A stretch of DNA of 52,318 nt, taken from contig NZ_LN651373.1 in assembly GCF_000826125.2 (NCBI RefSeq), forward strand, positions 440,381-492,698. Direction: 5' to 3'. Below are positions 25,376 to 33,814 of the stretch, piece after piece. A program made the position numbers and the translations under genes. The notes under the pieces are model-generated. The model made no database searches. It was not told the DNA's origin and saw only the letters and a program-made list of their open reading frames with translations. Each line of letters starts with the position of its first letter. Within the stretch, counting starts at the first letter, position 1. This DNA is from Bhargavaea cecembensis (GTDB taxonomy: Bacteria; Bacillota; Bacilli; Bacillales_A; Planococcaceae).

Positions 25376-25405
25376 AGTGTAACACGGGAAAAACGGATGA
25401 GACAA
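25376..25405 (-). promoter_or_regulatory. SigA promoter of the riboswitch-permease unit
   Basis: On the minus strand TTGTCT (25405-25400), an 18-base spacer and TACACT (25381-25376) stand 19 bases before the aptamer. The remaining gap up to hemY (25406-25623) holds a small TTTCAT-TC-ATGAAA palindrome (25516-25529) and a lone TACACT at 25580 before hemY, and nothing else I can identify. Confidence 0.65.
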
Positions 25406-25623
25406 TGCAATAACTGGGTTGAAAGGGGTTAGATTAGGTAAATAGGCGAATAAAATTACGGAAGGCCCATCAAAACATTCGCCTTTTCACCGGATGCCCA
25501 GTTGATCTTCCCGCTTTTCATTCATGAAACTGTCAATCCGGCTCGGTCCGGCGGGTCGCACGGGCAACGGAAAACGGTGTACACTTGCAGGAGAAGAAAG
25601 TCGCAGAAAAGGAGCGGGTCTGG

Positions 25624-27009
25624 ATGAAAAAAGTGTTGGTGGTCGGCGGGGGAATCACGGGACTGTCGGCGGCGCACCGGCTTCGGAAGCTGGCGGATGA
25701 ATCGGGACAAGAGATCCGCGTCACGCTCGTCGAAGCGGATGAACAGCTCGGCGGAAAGCTGCGGACGGTGAAGAAAGACGGATTCATCATGGAAACGGGG
25801 GCGGATTCCATCGTCACCCGCCATGAGGGGATCCGGACGCTCGTTGAAGAACTCGGCCTCGGGGACCGGGTCGTCCATAATGCGACCGGAATCTCCTACT
25901 TGTACCGGGACGGAGGACTGCACGCCATCCCGGCGGACACGGTGTTCGGCATCCCGATGAGCGAGGAGTCGCTCATGAAGTCGACGCTCGTATCGGAAGA
26001 AGGGAAGCGGACCGCCTTGCGCGATTTCGAAGAGGCCGAGCACTCCTTCACATTGGACAGTCCGGTCGGCGAATTCCTCCGCGCATTCCTCGGAGACGAG
26101 CTCGTCGAACGCCAGATCGCACCGGTGCTGTCTGGCGTGTATTCCGGATCGATCGATTCCCTGACGCTCGGGTCGACGCTTCCGTATCTGCTCGAATATA
26201 AAAACGAATACGGCAGTATCATAAAAGGACTCGGCGCGAACCGGGCGAAGTTCGAAGCACAGGCGAACAAGAAGTTCCTGTCGTTTGACGGCGGGCTGGA
26301 CGTGCTCATCGATGCGCTCGAAGAAGCGATGCCGGACGCGGAGATCCTGAAAGGCGCGAAAGCCGAACGCCTCCGGAAAGTCGGCGGCGGGTACGAACTT
26401 TCGGTCAAGGGAAGCGGGGTGATCAGGGCGGACGCCGTCATCCTGGCGATCCCGGACGGCCAGATCCGCAAACTGCTCGGGGAAGAGGCGCCGGACGATT
26501 TGTTCCGCAAATTCACGAACGCATCGATCCTCACGATGTATCTCGGCTTCGACCTGCCGGATTCCGACCTGCCCGCTGACGGGACGGGCTTCATCACGAC
26601 GGGGGACGGAGCGGTCATCTGTGATGCCTGCACATGGACGAGCCGGAAATGGGCGCATACATCACCGGACGGACGGCTGCTCGTCCGCCTGTTCTATAAG
26701 AACGCCAACCCGGAATTCGAAGAAATCAAAGAGATGGACCGGGATGCGCTCATCTCGCTCGCCCGCCAAGACCTCGAAAAAAGCCTCGGCATCAAAGCGG
26801 AGCCGGCCGTCGTCGAAGTGACTCCGTGGTACGGACTCATGCCGAAATACGGACTCGGCCACCGCACGGCCGTCGAAGAACTGGAAGCCCTGCTTGATGA
26901 GGAGTATCCGGGTGTCGCAGTCGCAGGGGCCTCCTTCCACGGCGTCGGCATCGGCCTCTGCATCGAAGACGGCCGGAAACAGGCGGAGCGCGTGATCGCA
27001 CAACGATAA
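25624..27009 (+). CDS. hemY: Coproporphyrinogen III oxidase (protoporphyrinogen oxidase family), HemY/CgoX
   Basis: This FAD enzyme (461 aa) of haem synthesis has KVLVVGGGITGLSAAHRL at residues 3-20, the family stretch VTLVEADEQLGGKLRTVKKDGFIMETGADSIVT, the substrate-domain region APVLSGVYSGSIDSLTLGSTLP, and the C-terminal FAD segment VAVAGASFHGVGIGLCIEDG. In Gram-positive bacteria this enzyme oxidises coproporphyrinogen in the coproporphyrin-dependent route. ATG at 25624 follows AAAGGAGCGG with an 11-base spacer. It is not beside hemE/hemH as in B. subtilis. The next gene, a PfkB kinase, is 13 bp downstream and probably co-transcribed. Confidence 0.93.
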   Translation: MKKVLVVGGGITGLSAAHRLRKLADESGQEIRVTLVEADEQLGGKLRTVKKDGFIMETGADSIVTRHEGIRTLVEELGLGDRVVHNATGISYLYRDGGLHAIPADTVFGIPMSEESLMKSTLVSEEGKRTALRDFEEAEHSFTLDSPVGEFLRAFLGDELVERQIAPVLSGVYSGSIDSLTLGSTLPYLLEYKNEYGSIIKGLGANRAKFEAQANKKFLSFDGGLDVLIDALEEAMPDAEILKGAKAERLRKVGGGYELSVKGSGVIRADAVILAIPDGQIRKLLGEEAPDDLFRKFTNASILTMYLGFDLPDSDLPADGTGFITTGDGAVICDACTWTSRKWAHTSPDGRLLVRLFYKNANPEFEEIKEMDRDALISLARQDLEKSLGIKAEPAVVEVTPWYGLMPKYGLGHRTAVEELEALLDEEYPGVAVAGASFHGVGIGLCIEDGRKQAERVIAQR

Positions 27010-27022
27010 GAGGAGGGACGCA

Positions 27023-28003
27023 ATGGCGAAAGTTCTGTCTGTCGGAGAAGTGCTGATCGACTTCACGCCGTACGGGATCTCGGACAAGGGCGATCCGCTG
27101 TTCGAACAGAATGCCGGCGGCGCGCCGGCGAATGTCTCGGCGATGATCGCCAGGCTCGGCGGCCAGTCATCATTGATTGCCAAAGTCGGACGCGACGTAT
27201 TCGGGGAGACGCTGATCCGCACGCTCAAAGATGTCGGCGTGGAAACGGCCGGCATCCGGTTCTCGGACGAGGCGAACACGACGCTCGCATTTGTCCACTT
27301 GCACGAAGACGGAGACCGGTCGTTCAGCTTCTACCGGAAACCCGGCGCGGACGCGCTCCTCACGGAAGACGACATCCCGGACTCGGCGATCGGCTGGGCG
27401 GAGATCCTCCACGCCGGTTCTGTCTCGATGACGAAGGAACCGGCCTGCAGCGCGACGCTGTCCGCCATCCGGCGTGCCGCACGGATGGGGAAAGCCGTCT
27501 CGTTTGACCCGAATATCCGGGAAACCCTGATCGGCGACCGGGACCGGCTCATCCGGGATATCCGGAGCATCCTGCCGCTCGTCCGCTATCTCAAAGTCGC
27601 CGAAGATGAACTGGTTCTGATTGCGGATGAGCCCGATGAAGAACGGGCATGCGCGTGGCTGGCCCGTGAATATGGCATCCCCGTAATCGTCCTCACGAGA
27701 GGCGGAAAGGGCAGCGCCTGTTACTCGGAAGGCCGTCTGACGGAAGTCCCGGCATTCCCGGTGAACGCGGTCGATACAACCGGAGCAGGCGACGCATTCT
27801 GGGGTGCCTTCCTCTATCAGCTTTCGGAAGCCGGCCCCGGAGAAGGCACGCTGAACCTCGGCCGGCTCCCCGACTGGCTCCGCTTCGCCAACGCGGCCGG
27901 CGCACTCGCAGTCACAAAACGCGGCGGCATTCCAGCGTTGCCGGGGAAAAAGGAGATTGAGCGGTTGATGCAAGGGAGTTCCGAGGCATCGGATGGCCTG
28001 TGA
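27023..28003 (+). CDS. PfkB-family sugar kinase, probable fructokinase
   Basis: The kinase (326 aa) has the two PfkB signatures: FEQNAGGAPANVSAMIARLGGQSSLIAKVG near residues 28-57 and the catalytic DTTGAGDAFWGAFLYQL near residue 252, with the anion hole GAGD and the catalytic aspartate. The GGAPANVA form of the first motif is typical of fructokinases (ScrK/Frk) rather than ribokinase or 2-keto-3-deoxygluconate kinase. RBS AGGAGGGA precedes ATG at 27023. It follows hemY by 13 bp, an unusual pairing. No sugar transporter is adjacent, so the substrate is uncertain. Confidence 0.85.
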   Translation: MAKVLSVGEVLIDFTPYGISDKGDPLFEQNAGGAPANVSAMIARLGGQSSLIAKVGRDVFGETLIRTLKDVGVETAGIRFSDEANTTLAFVHLHEDGDRSFSFYRKPGADALLTEDDIPDSAIGWAEILHAGSVSMTKEPACSATLSAIRRAARMGKAVSFDPNIRETLIGDRDRLIRDIRSILPLVRYLKVAEDELVLIADEPDEERACAWLAREYGIPVIVLTRGGKGSACYSEGRLTEVPAFPVNAVDTTGAGDAFWGAFLYQLSEAGPGEGTLNLGRLPDWLRFANAAGALAVTKRGGIPALPGKKEIERLMQGSSEASDGL

Positions 28004-28035
28004 CGGCATCCGGAGGATCATTGGCGCTCTGGTTC

Positions 28036-28116
28036 AGATACACAACGTTTCATATGAGATCAACAACGTTTCAGGCCAGATCAATAACGTTTCAGCTGAG
28101 ATACACAACGCTTTGT
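28036..28116. repeat. Array 4: 21-bp-period repeats, core AGATMAAYAACGTTTCA
   Basis: Four units start at 28036, 28057, 28078 and 28099, exactly 21 bp apart. The first three keep ACGTTTCA and the fourth decays to ACGCTTTG. The core shares GAT...AACGTT with the 9578 array. The 28004-28431 gap otherwise holds a terminator (28219) and a promoter (28373). Confidence 0.88.
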
Positions 28117-28218
28117 CCCATAGACGCAAGATCGATCGCAATTGATCCCGAGTGAGTGGCAATCAGAGACAGAACGGAGCTTCATATCCATCAGCTTAGC
28201 TTCCAATAATCCACCGCG

Positions 28219-28258
28219 CGGCGGAGACCCCGAAAGAATCTCGGGTCTTCGCCGTTTT
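28219..28258 (+). terminator. Intrinsic terminator downstream of the PfkB gene
   Basis: CGGCGGAGACCCCGA pairs with TCGGGTCTTCGCCG (single mismatches) around a 7-base loop and ends in TTTT. It lies about 215 bp after the kinase stop, beyond the repeat array, so the array would be transcribed. Confidence 0.8.
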
Positions 28259-28372
28259 GATTTCCCCGGGTCCAAACCGTGCTTTCACAACGTCCAAAAT
28301 CCAATTTTGCCGCAAGTTATCCTGTATTGGACCGATGAAAAACCGGGTTTCCGGCTTCGGTCTTTAGGTCGA

Positions 28373-28402
28373 TTGTCCTGGTCGGGAATCGGCGGATACA
28401 AT
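28373..28402 (+). promoter_or_regulatory. Promoter of the first pRiA4b ORF-3-like gene
   Basis: TTGTCC, an 18-base spacer and TACAAT stand about 30 bp before the gene. The paralogue downstream has the same spacing and nearly the same boxes. Confidence 0.6.
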
Positions 28403-28431
28403 AGGGAAAATGGTGGATAAGGGGGATGCAG

Positions 28432-30015
28432 ATGATCGTCAGGATGGAAGTTGAAGTGGTGGACTATTGGCCGCGGACGAGCCGGGTGCTCGAAGTGGAG
28501 GGGGACTGGTCGCTCGGGAAATTGCATGAAGTGCTGCAGACGGCGTTCGAGTGGGAACGCGGTCATGCGTACCAATTCAGCTTTCCGGCCCGGAGCAGGC
28601 GAAAAGAATGGGAAACGGTCATCGATGAAGTGGAATCGCCCCGGTGGAAGATCCTCGACTGGCTCAAGAGGGCGGGGGCTGAAGGGGTGTACCGCGTGGA
28701 CGCGGGAACAGGCTGGGAACACCGGATCCGGGTTGAGGACGTTTTCGAAATCGATCCGGAACGAGGTTATCCGAATTGCCCGGCAGCCGAGGGGGAGCTG
28801 CCCGAAAAGCTCACCGTGCCGCCGATGTTCGTGCCTGCCGGGACCCGGACGCCATCGGATCTTTGCCTGGATGCGAACAATTCGTTTATCAAGTTCGACG
28901 GCATGCCGGACGCCTACAATCCCGACGTTCACTGGAGCGGCACATTCTGCAGCGAGGATGAAGACGGGGACGGCCCGGCTTCCCTTGAGGACTTCGAAAA
29001 AGTCAGGTCGACCCTCAGAAAAGGAACGGTCAATGCCACCCGGGCGATGAAGGAACTGTATGACGAAAAGCCGTGGGACCGTCTGGACAACCGGCAGATC
29101 ATCGCGATCGAACTGGAAGGAACACGGGAGCCGTTTTTCGTGTCGGTCCTCGGCTCGGACGGCAAGGAGTTCGGGCTCGTCCTGTATTATGGCTGGGACG
29201 GCTACCGGATCCTGCGCCGCGAAATCGCCGGCACCCTCGCCGGCGAGGAGGCGATCCACGGACTGCCCGGCATGTTTGCCACATTCATCCGCCGAAAGGA
29301 GATGTTCCTGCCGGAGCGGAAGATGTTCCGGGAACTCGGCTTCACCTTCCCCGATGACGGCTGGCCGCTGATGCGCGTCCACGAGCCGGGTTATATGCCG
29401 AATCCGCCGATGCCTCATGACTTCATCATGCTGGAGGAGGCGATTAAGGCTGTCAAGACGGTGAGCCGGGCGGCGGCGGAACACGGACTGGAGGTCCCCC
29501 GCCTCGGGGAAGATCCGGATCTGCTCGTTTTCCGTCCGGCGGAACCGGGGACGGGGGAGATGTACCCGGAACTCATTCCGGTGCCGGGGGAGCCAGCCGC
29601 CCACAGGCCGGGACTCCGGGTGAAGGATCATACCCTTTGGCATATCCTGAGGCTGCCGGTCAAAGATGAACGCGTAGAGTTTGACGTCTCCTTTTGGCCG
29701 TCCGCGCTCCGGGAAGAGGGCTGGCCGAGGATGTATCATCCGCTCGCCGTTTTCGGGGCGGATGCCGATTCCGGCGAATTGATTTCCCGGCAGTTCCTGT
29801 CCCGCCCGGCACCGGACGTGATGGCGCAGGCGGTGTTCGCCGATTTTCTGATCTTTAGCTACGGGGCGATCCCTGCCGAAGTCCTGATGACGCAAGAAAC
29901 GGAACGCCGGATCCGCCCGCTCCTCGACAAGCTCGACCTCCGCGGGACCGTCGTCGGCCGGCTGCCGGGGATCGAGGCGGCGAAGGAAAAGATGAGGGGC
30001 GGACTGCCGGTTTGA
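28432..30015 (+). CDS. Plasmid pRiA4b ORF-3-like domain protein, paralogue 1
   Basis: The 527-residue protein begins with a beta-rich domain of the pRiA4b ORF-3/IS1096 TnpR-like family: RVLEVEGDWSLGKLHEVLQTAFEWERGHAYQF, then DAGTGWEHRIRVEDVF and YPNCPAAEGELP. After about residue 200 comes a long region (FFVSVLGSDGKEFGLVLYYGWDGYRIL...) shared with the next gene and not otherwise recognised. ATG at 28432 is preferred to 28426 because GGGGG then sits six bases away. There is no transposase nearby, so despite the family name it need not be mobile. Function unknown. The two tandem copies have diverged strongly, with different acidic content and domain lengths. Confidence 0.75.
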   Translation: MIVRMEVEVVDYWPRTSRVLEVEGDWSLGKLHEVLQTAFEWERGHAYQFSFPARSRRKEWETVIDEVESPRWKILDWLKRAGAEGVYRVDAGTGWEHRIRVEDVFEIDPERGYPNCPAAEGELPEKLTVPPMFVPAGTRTPSDLCLDANNSFIKFDGMPDAYNPDVHWSGTFCSEDEDGDGPASLEDFEKVRSTLRKGTVNATRAMKELYDEKPWDRLDNRQIIAIELEGTREPFFVSVLGSDGKEFGLVLYYGWDGYRILRREIAGTLAGEEAIHGLPGMFATFIRRKEMFLPERKMFRELGFTFPDDGWPLMRVHEPGYMPNPPMPHDFIMLEEAIKAVKTVSRAAAEHGLEVPRLGEDPDLLVFRPAEPGTGEMYPELIPVPGEPAAHRPGLRVKDHTLWHILRLPVKDERVEFDVSFWPSALREEGWPRMYHPLAVFGADADSGELISRQFLSRPAPDVMAQAVFADFLIFSYGAIPAEVLMTQETERRIRPLLDKLDLRGTVVGRLPGIEAAKEKMRGGLPV

Positions 30016-30041
30016 TTATTGCCTATTTTCTTTCCGGATTG

Positions 30042-30071
30042 CTGTCCGCCGCTTCCGTGGACATGTACAAT
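30042..30071 (+). promoter_or_regulatory. Promoter of the second pRiA4b ORF-3-like gene
   Basis: CTGTCC, an 18-base spacer and TACAAT parallel the TTGTCC-18-TACAAT promoter of the upstream paralogue. Confidence 0.5.
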
Positions 30072-30102
30072 AGAATTACATCACGGAACGGGGGGAAGCG
30101 GA

Positions 30103-31722
30103 ATGATCTATGATCTGGAAGTTGTACTGGACGTCGTCGAGCCGCCGGTCATGCGGAGGCTGCTGGTGGAAGGGGAAACGACGTTCGGGGAGCTGCATGC
30201 CATTCTTCAACTGGCCTTCGAATGGGAAGACAGCCATCTGCACTCTTTTTGGGTGATGAAGCGGGAAGGCAGAGAAGGACGGACGGAAATCGGCCCGATT
30301 CCGCCTCCGGGACTGCAGGACGGCCAGCTTCCGCTGGATGAAGAAGAGCAGCGGCTGGACCGGTGGCTCCTCCAGCCCGGTGACGAAGCCGTCTATATGT
30401 ACGACTTCGGTTCGGACTGGAGCCACCGCATCACGCTGAAAGGCGTCGCGAAGGAAAACCCGGAAGAAGTTTATCCGGTATGCATCGGGGCATTCGGCGA
30501 GCCGGCGGAAGAAGACACGTTCCCGCCGGAGTACGACGGAAGCGGCGGGCGGACGCCGGAAGAACTCGTGGCCGACATCAACGATGATTTCAACGAGTTT
30601 ACGGATCTGCTGGATGGCGATCTGCTGGCGGATCTTTTGGCAGGTGCCCCGGACGGCCCGGGTGAAATCTTCAGTTTCGGCGACCCGGACGGTCTTGACG
30701 GGGGGCCGGATGAAGAGGATGTCCGCGAGATCTGGAGTGAGACGCTGTCGACCGTGAAGGAGCTCGGCAAGCTGAAGCCTTGGGAGTTCATCGGGAGCGA
30801 CCAGGTGTTCGCGATCAAGGACCCTCATCTGGCCGAGCCGATTTTCGTTTCCGTCCTCGGTGCGGGCGGGGAAGAGTTTGGAGTCGTGACTTACTATGGC
30901 TGGGAAGGGTACAGCTACCTGCTCAAGCTGTTTGACGGCACGCTCAAAAAAGAGGAGAGCCTCTACGGATTGACCGGCCTGGCGGTCTACCTTGAAAACC
31001 GGGAAGATCTGTCGAAGGAAGATTATCAGCTGATCAAAGACCACGGCTTCTCGTTCCGCGGGAAAAAGCAGTGGCCGTGCTTCCGGAACTTCGAACCCGG
31101 CTTCGCGCCTTGGATCCCGGACCCCGATGAAGCCGCATTGCTGACGAATATCCTGTCCGCCGTTCATTCCACGGTGGAGATCATCAAGGGCGGAAACGAA
31201 GTCCCGGAATTCCACCGGGACGGGGAGATGCTGGCATACATGCCGGACGAAGACGATCCGGAACTGATGGAGCCGGTCATCATCGCGGCACCGATCCTGC
31301 CGCCCGAGCCGGAAATCCCGCTCTTCCTAAACGAGCTGGACGTGAAGCGGCTGCAAAAATTGCCCGCAGTCGATGTTCCGTTTGAATTCGGGCTGTTCCG
31401 GATGCTCGGCGCCGTCCAGGAGCAACCCGGCGACCGTCCGTTCTTCCCGCTCATCGCGCTGGCGCTCCATATCGAAACCGGCATGGTCGCCAGCTATGAC
31501 CTGCTCCCGGCCACCGAGCCGGCCATCGCTGCGCAACCCGCGCTGGCCGATTTCCTGACCCGGATCGAAACGGTTCCCGCCAAACTCCACGTCGATGAAA
31601 AAACCGCGACATATCTGAAACCGCTCACCGACAAACTCGGCATCCGGCTGAACGTGAAAAAGCGGCTGAACGGATTGGAGAAGGTGATGCAAGAGATGGA
31701 AAGCGGAATGGATTTCATGTGA
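30103..31722 (+). CDS. Plasmid pRiA4b ORF-3-like domain protein, paralogue 2
   Basis: This 539-residue relative of the preceding gene keeps the same order. The N-terminal domain has VMRRLLVEGETTFGELHAILQLAFEWEDSHLHSFWV, then YMYDFGSDWSHRITLKGV with the family WxH pattern and YPVCIGAFGEPAEED. An acidic linker (DDFNEFTDLLDGDLLADLLAG...DGGPDEEDV) precedes the shared region PIFVSVLGAGGEEFGVVTYYGWEGYSYLL. Start ATG at 30103 follows GGGGGGAAG; an upstream in-frame start at 30019 precedes the promoter and is rejected. It ends at a strong terminator. It has its own promoter copy, so the pair arose by duplication of gene plus promoter. Function unknown. Confidence 0.75.
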   Translation: MIYDLEVVLDVVEPPVMRRLLVEGETTFGELHAILQLAFEWEDSHLHSFWVMKREGREGRTEIGPIPPPGLQDGQLPLDEEEQRLDRWLLQPGDEAVYMYDFGSDWSHRITLKGVAKENPEEVYPVCIGAFGEPAEEDTFPPEYDGSGGRTPEELVADINDDFNEFTDLLDGDLLADLLAGAPDGPGEIFSFGDPDGLDGGPDEEDVREIWSETLSTVKELGKLKPWEFIGSDQVFAIKDPHLAEPIFVSVLGAGGEEFGVVTYYGWEGYSYLLKLFDGTLKKEESLYGLTGLAVYLENREDLSKEDYQLIKDHGFSFRGKKQWPCFRNFEPGFAPWIPDPDEAALLTNILSAVHSTVEIIKGGNEVPEFHRDGEMLAYMPDEDDPELMEPVIIAAPILPPEPEIPLFLNELDVKRLQKLPAVDVPFEFGLFRMLGAVQEQPGDRPFFPLIALALHIETGMVASYDLLPATEPAIAAQPALADFLTRIETVPAKLHVDEKTATYLKPLTDKLGIRLNVKKRLNGLEKVMQEMESGMDFM

Positions 31723-31776
31723 CAAATAACTTGCAGGAAGCGGAAATTTGATCCGTTCCGAACTGTTTAAATAAGA

Positions 31777-31819
31777 AAAGCCATGCAGCCGATTTTCCGG
31801 ATGCATGGCTTTCTCTTTT
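31777..31819 (+). terminator. Intrinsic terminator after paralogue 2
   Basis: AAAGCCATGCA pairs perfectly with TGCATGGCTTT around a 14-base loop, followed by CTCTTTT. Confidence 0.88.
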
Positions 31820-31845
31820 ATCGAATCCTGGCCGCACGACCTCTT

Positions 31846-32306
31846 ACTATCTATTCGGGGGCTGGTTCTATCTATTCAAGTGATGATTCTATCTATTCAA
31901 GTGATGATTCTATCTATTCGAGTGCTCATTCTATCTATTCATCTTCCATGCCGCGGCCAGCAGTTCCCAGCCGCCTCTCCGATACACGACCTCTTACTAT
32001 CTATTCGAGGGCTGGTTCTATCTATTCGAGTGCTCATTCTATCTATTCATCTTCCATGCCGCGGCCAACCGTTCCCAGCCGCCTCTCCGACACACGACCT
32101 CTTACTATCTATTCGAGGGCTGATTCTATCTATTCGGAGGCTCATTCTATCTATTCATCTTCCATGCCGCGGCCAGCAGTTCCCAGCCGCCTCTCCGACA
32201 CACGACCTCTTGCTATCTATTCGAGTGCTGGTTCTATCTATTCGAGGGCTCATTCTATCTATTCGGAGGCTCATTCTATCTATTCACCCTCACATGCTAT
32301 CTATTC
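31846..32306. repeat. Array 5: 16 units of 21-bp-period TATCTATTC repeats in four blocks
   Basis: TATCTATTC cores start at 31848, 31869, 31890, 31911, 31932; 31998, 32019, 32040; 32106, 32127, 32148; and 32214, 32235, 32256, 32277, 32298. Spacing within blocks is always 21 bp and between blocks always 66 bp. The linkers between blocks are near-identical and contain CCATGCCGCGGCCA and CCGCCTCTCCGA. The core is the reverse complement of that in the 51002 array. Both 21 and 66 are multiples of three, so two long frames stay open, but neither has a ribosome binding site or sensible composition. The rest of the 31723-32419 gap is the terminator and the formamidase leader. Confidence 0.92.
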
Positions 32307-32419
32307 ACGCGCGCTGCCCGGATCTGCTTCCTGGCCGCAGGACCCGTGGCTTTGGCCACAGGGCGCCGATCGGTGATAAGATAGAATAAGAGTCTGAAAA
32401 TTCGAAAGGGGAGCTGGAC

Positions 32420-33742
32420 ATGGTTCATAAAGCAAAGCAGGTCGGAGAGGCGAAAGAACTGTTGCTGGTCAATGAATTCATCGACGGGGTGCTGGATCCG
32501 GAGAAGCCGATGCTCGGACCGGTCAAGGACGGGGGGCATATCGTCGCGCACACCGCACCCGGCTGCTGGGGGCCGATGATCACGCCGTGCATCAAAGGCG
32601 GACACGAAGTGACGAAGCCGGTGTACGTGGAGGGGGCGGAAGTCGGAGACGCCATCGCCATCCGGATCAAGTCGGTCGAGGTGACTTCCCGTGCGACCGC
32701 CTCCGGGAATGACCGCCCGGTGGAAGGCAGATTCCTCGGGGACCCGTTCATCGCGGTGAAATGTCCGGGCTGCGGAACGCTTTATCCTGAGACGGTGATC
32801 GAAGGAATCGGGCAGGAGGCCATCCGGTGCGCGGAGTGCGGGCAGAACGTGACGCCGTTTGAATTCACGAACGGATACACGATGTTCTTCGATGAACAGG
32901 GAGACGTCGGCGTGACCCTTACAAAAGAAGCGGCGGAGGATGTGGCTCGGAGCGGGCGGGAATACATGCAGACGCCGGACAATTCGGTCCAGAATCCGAT
33001 TGTCACGTTCGCGCCGCATGATCTTGTCGGCGTGATCGCCCGGACCCGCCCGTTTCTCGGGCAGCTCGGCACGACGCCGTCAAGGCCGACGCCGGATTCA
33101 CACAACGCGGGCGATTTCGGGTCGTTCCTCGTGGGTGCGCCGCATGAGTATGCGTGCACGGATGAGGAGCTCGAGACGCACCGGACCGACGGACATATGG
33201 ACATCAACCGGGTCCGGGCCGGCGCGGTTCTCGTCTGTCCGGTGAAAGTGCCGGGCGGCGGGGTCTATCTCGGGGACATGCATGCGATGCAGGGGGACGG
33301 GGAAATCGCAGGGCACACGACCGATGTGGCCGGGGTCGTCCATCTGCAGGTCCATGTGATCAAAGGCGCCGGGCTGGCGGGACCGGTCCTGTTTCCGAAC
33401 ACCGACGATCTCCCGTATACCGCGAAGCCGATCACCGTCGCGGAGCGGCGCTCGGCGGAGAAAGTGGCCCGGCAGTGGAACATTCCGGAGCTTGAGGAAT
33501 CGCTGCCGGTCTCATTCGTCGGTTCGGGCCCGACCTTGAACGACGCCACCGGAAACGGCATGCAGCGGGCGGCAGACGCATTCGGCGTGACGGTCGAGGA
33601 AATCATGAACCGCGCGACGATCACGGGGGCGATCGAGATCGGCCGCCACCCGGGCGTCGTCACCGTCACGTTCCTCGCACCGGTTGATTATCTCAAAAAG
33701 GTCGGTCTTCATGAGCTGGCGGCAGGGCAGTACGGGGAGTGA
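32420..33742 (+). CDS. Acetamidase/formamidase (FmdA) family protein
   Basis: The enzyme (440 aa) should hydrolyse formamide or short amides to ammonia and acid. Family features include VAHTAPGCWGPMITPCI, DINRVRAGAVLVCPVKVPGGGVYLGDMHAMQGDGEIAGHTTDVAG with the metal histidines, and a C-terminal TITGAIEIGRHPGVVTVTFLAP. An insertion near residues 113-145 carries C115xxC118 and C137xxC140 (CPGC and CAEC), a zinc-ribbon-like knuckle that I do not recall as a constant family feature. RBS AAAGGGGAG precedes ATG at 32420. It stands alone, without the usual urea/amide transporter. The exact amide is unknown. Confidence 0.85.
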   Translation: MVHKAKQVGEAKELLLVNEFIDGVLDPEKPMLGPVKDGGHIVAHTAPGCWGPMITPCIKGGHEVTKPVYVEGAEVGDAIAIRIKSVEVTSRATASGNDRPVEGRFLGDPFIAVKCPGCGTLYPETVIEGIGQEAIRCAECGQNVTPFEFTNGYTMFFDEQGDVGVTLTKEAAEDVARSGREYMQTPDNSVQNPIVTFAPHDLVGVIARTRPFLGQLGTTPSRPTPDSHNAGDFGSFLVGAPHEYACTDEELETHRTDGHMDINRVRAGAVLVCPVKVPGGGVYLGDMHAMQGDGEIAGHTTDVAGVVHLQVHVIKGAGLAGPVLFPNTDDLPYTAKPITVAERRSAEKVARQWNIPELEESLPVSFVGSGPTLNDATGNGMQRAADAFGVTVEEIMNRATITGAIEIGRHPGVVTVTFLAPVDYLKKVGLHELAAGQYGE

Positions 33743-33814
33743 TCTTAACCGGTAATGCCGGAGGACGGGCAGGATGGTACACTGACAGTATGAATAAAGT
33801 CAGGAGAGAAGACG

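Noticed and set aside
28285-29895. A 536-codon minus-strand frame opposite the first pRiA4b-like gene
   Set aside because: Same shadow pattern; the plus-strand frame has a promoter, a ribosome binding site and family motifs.
28373-31722. An insertion sequence, because of the IS1096/pRiA4b domain name
   Set aside because: No transposase, terminal inverted repeats or target duplication are visible around the two genes.
31783-32389. Two long plus-strand frames of about 195 codons through array 5, encoding seven-residue repeats (SIYSxxx and LSIRxLI)
   Set aside because: Both begin in or near the terminator hairpin, have no ribosome binding site, and stay open only because 21 and 66 are multiples of three. 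Other arrays with the same period do not support a coding frame.
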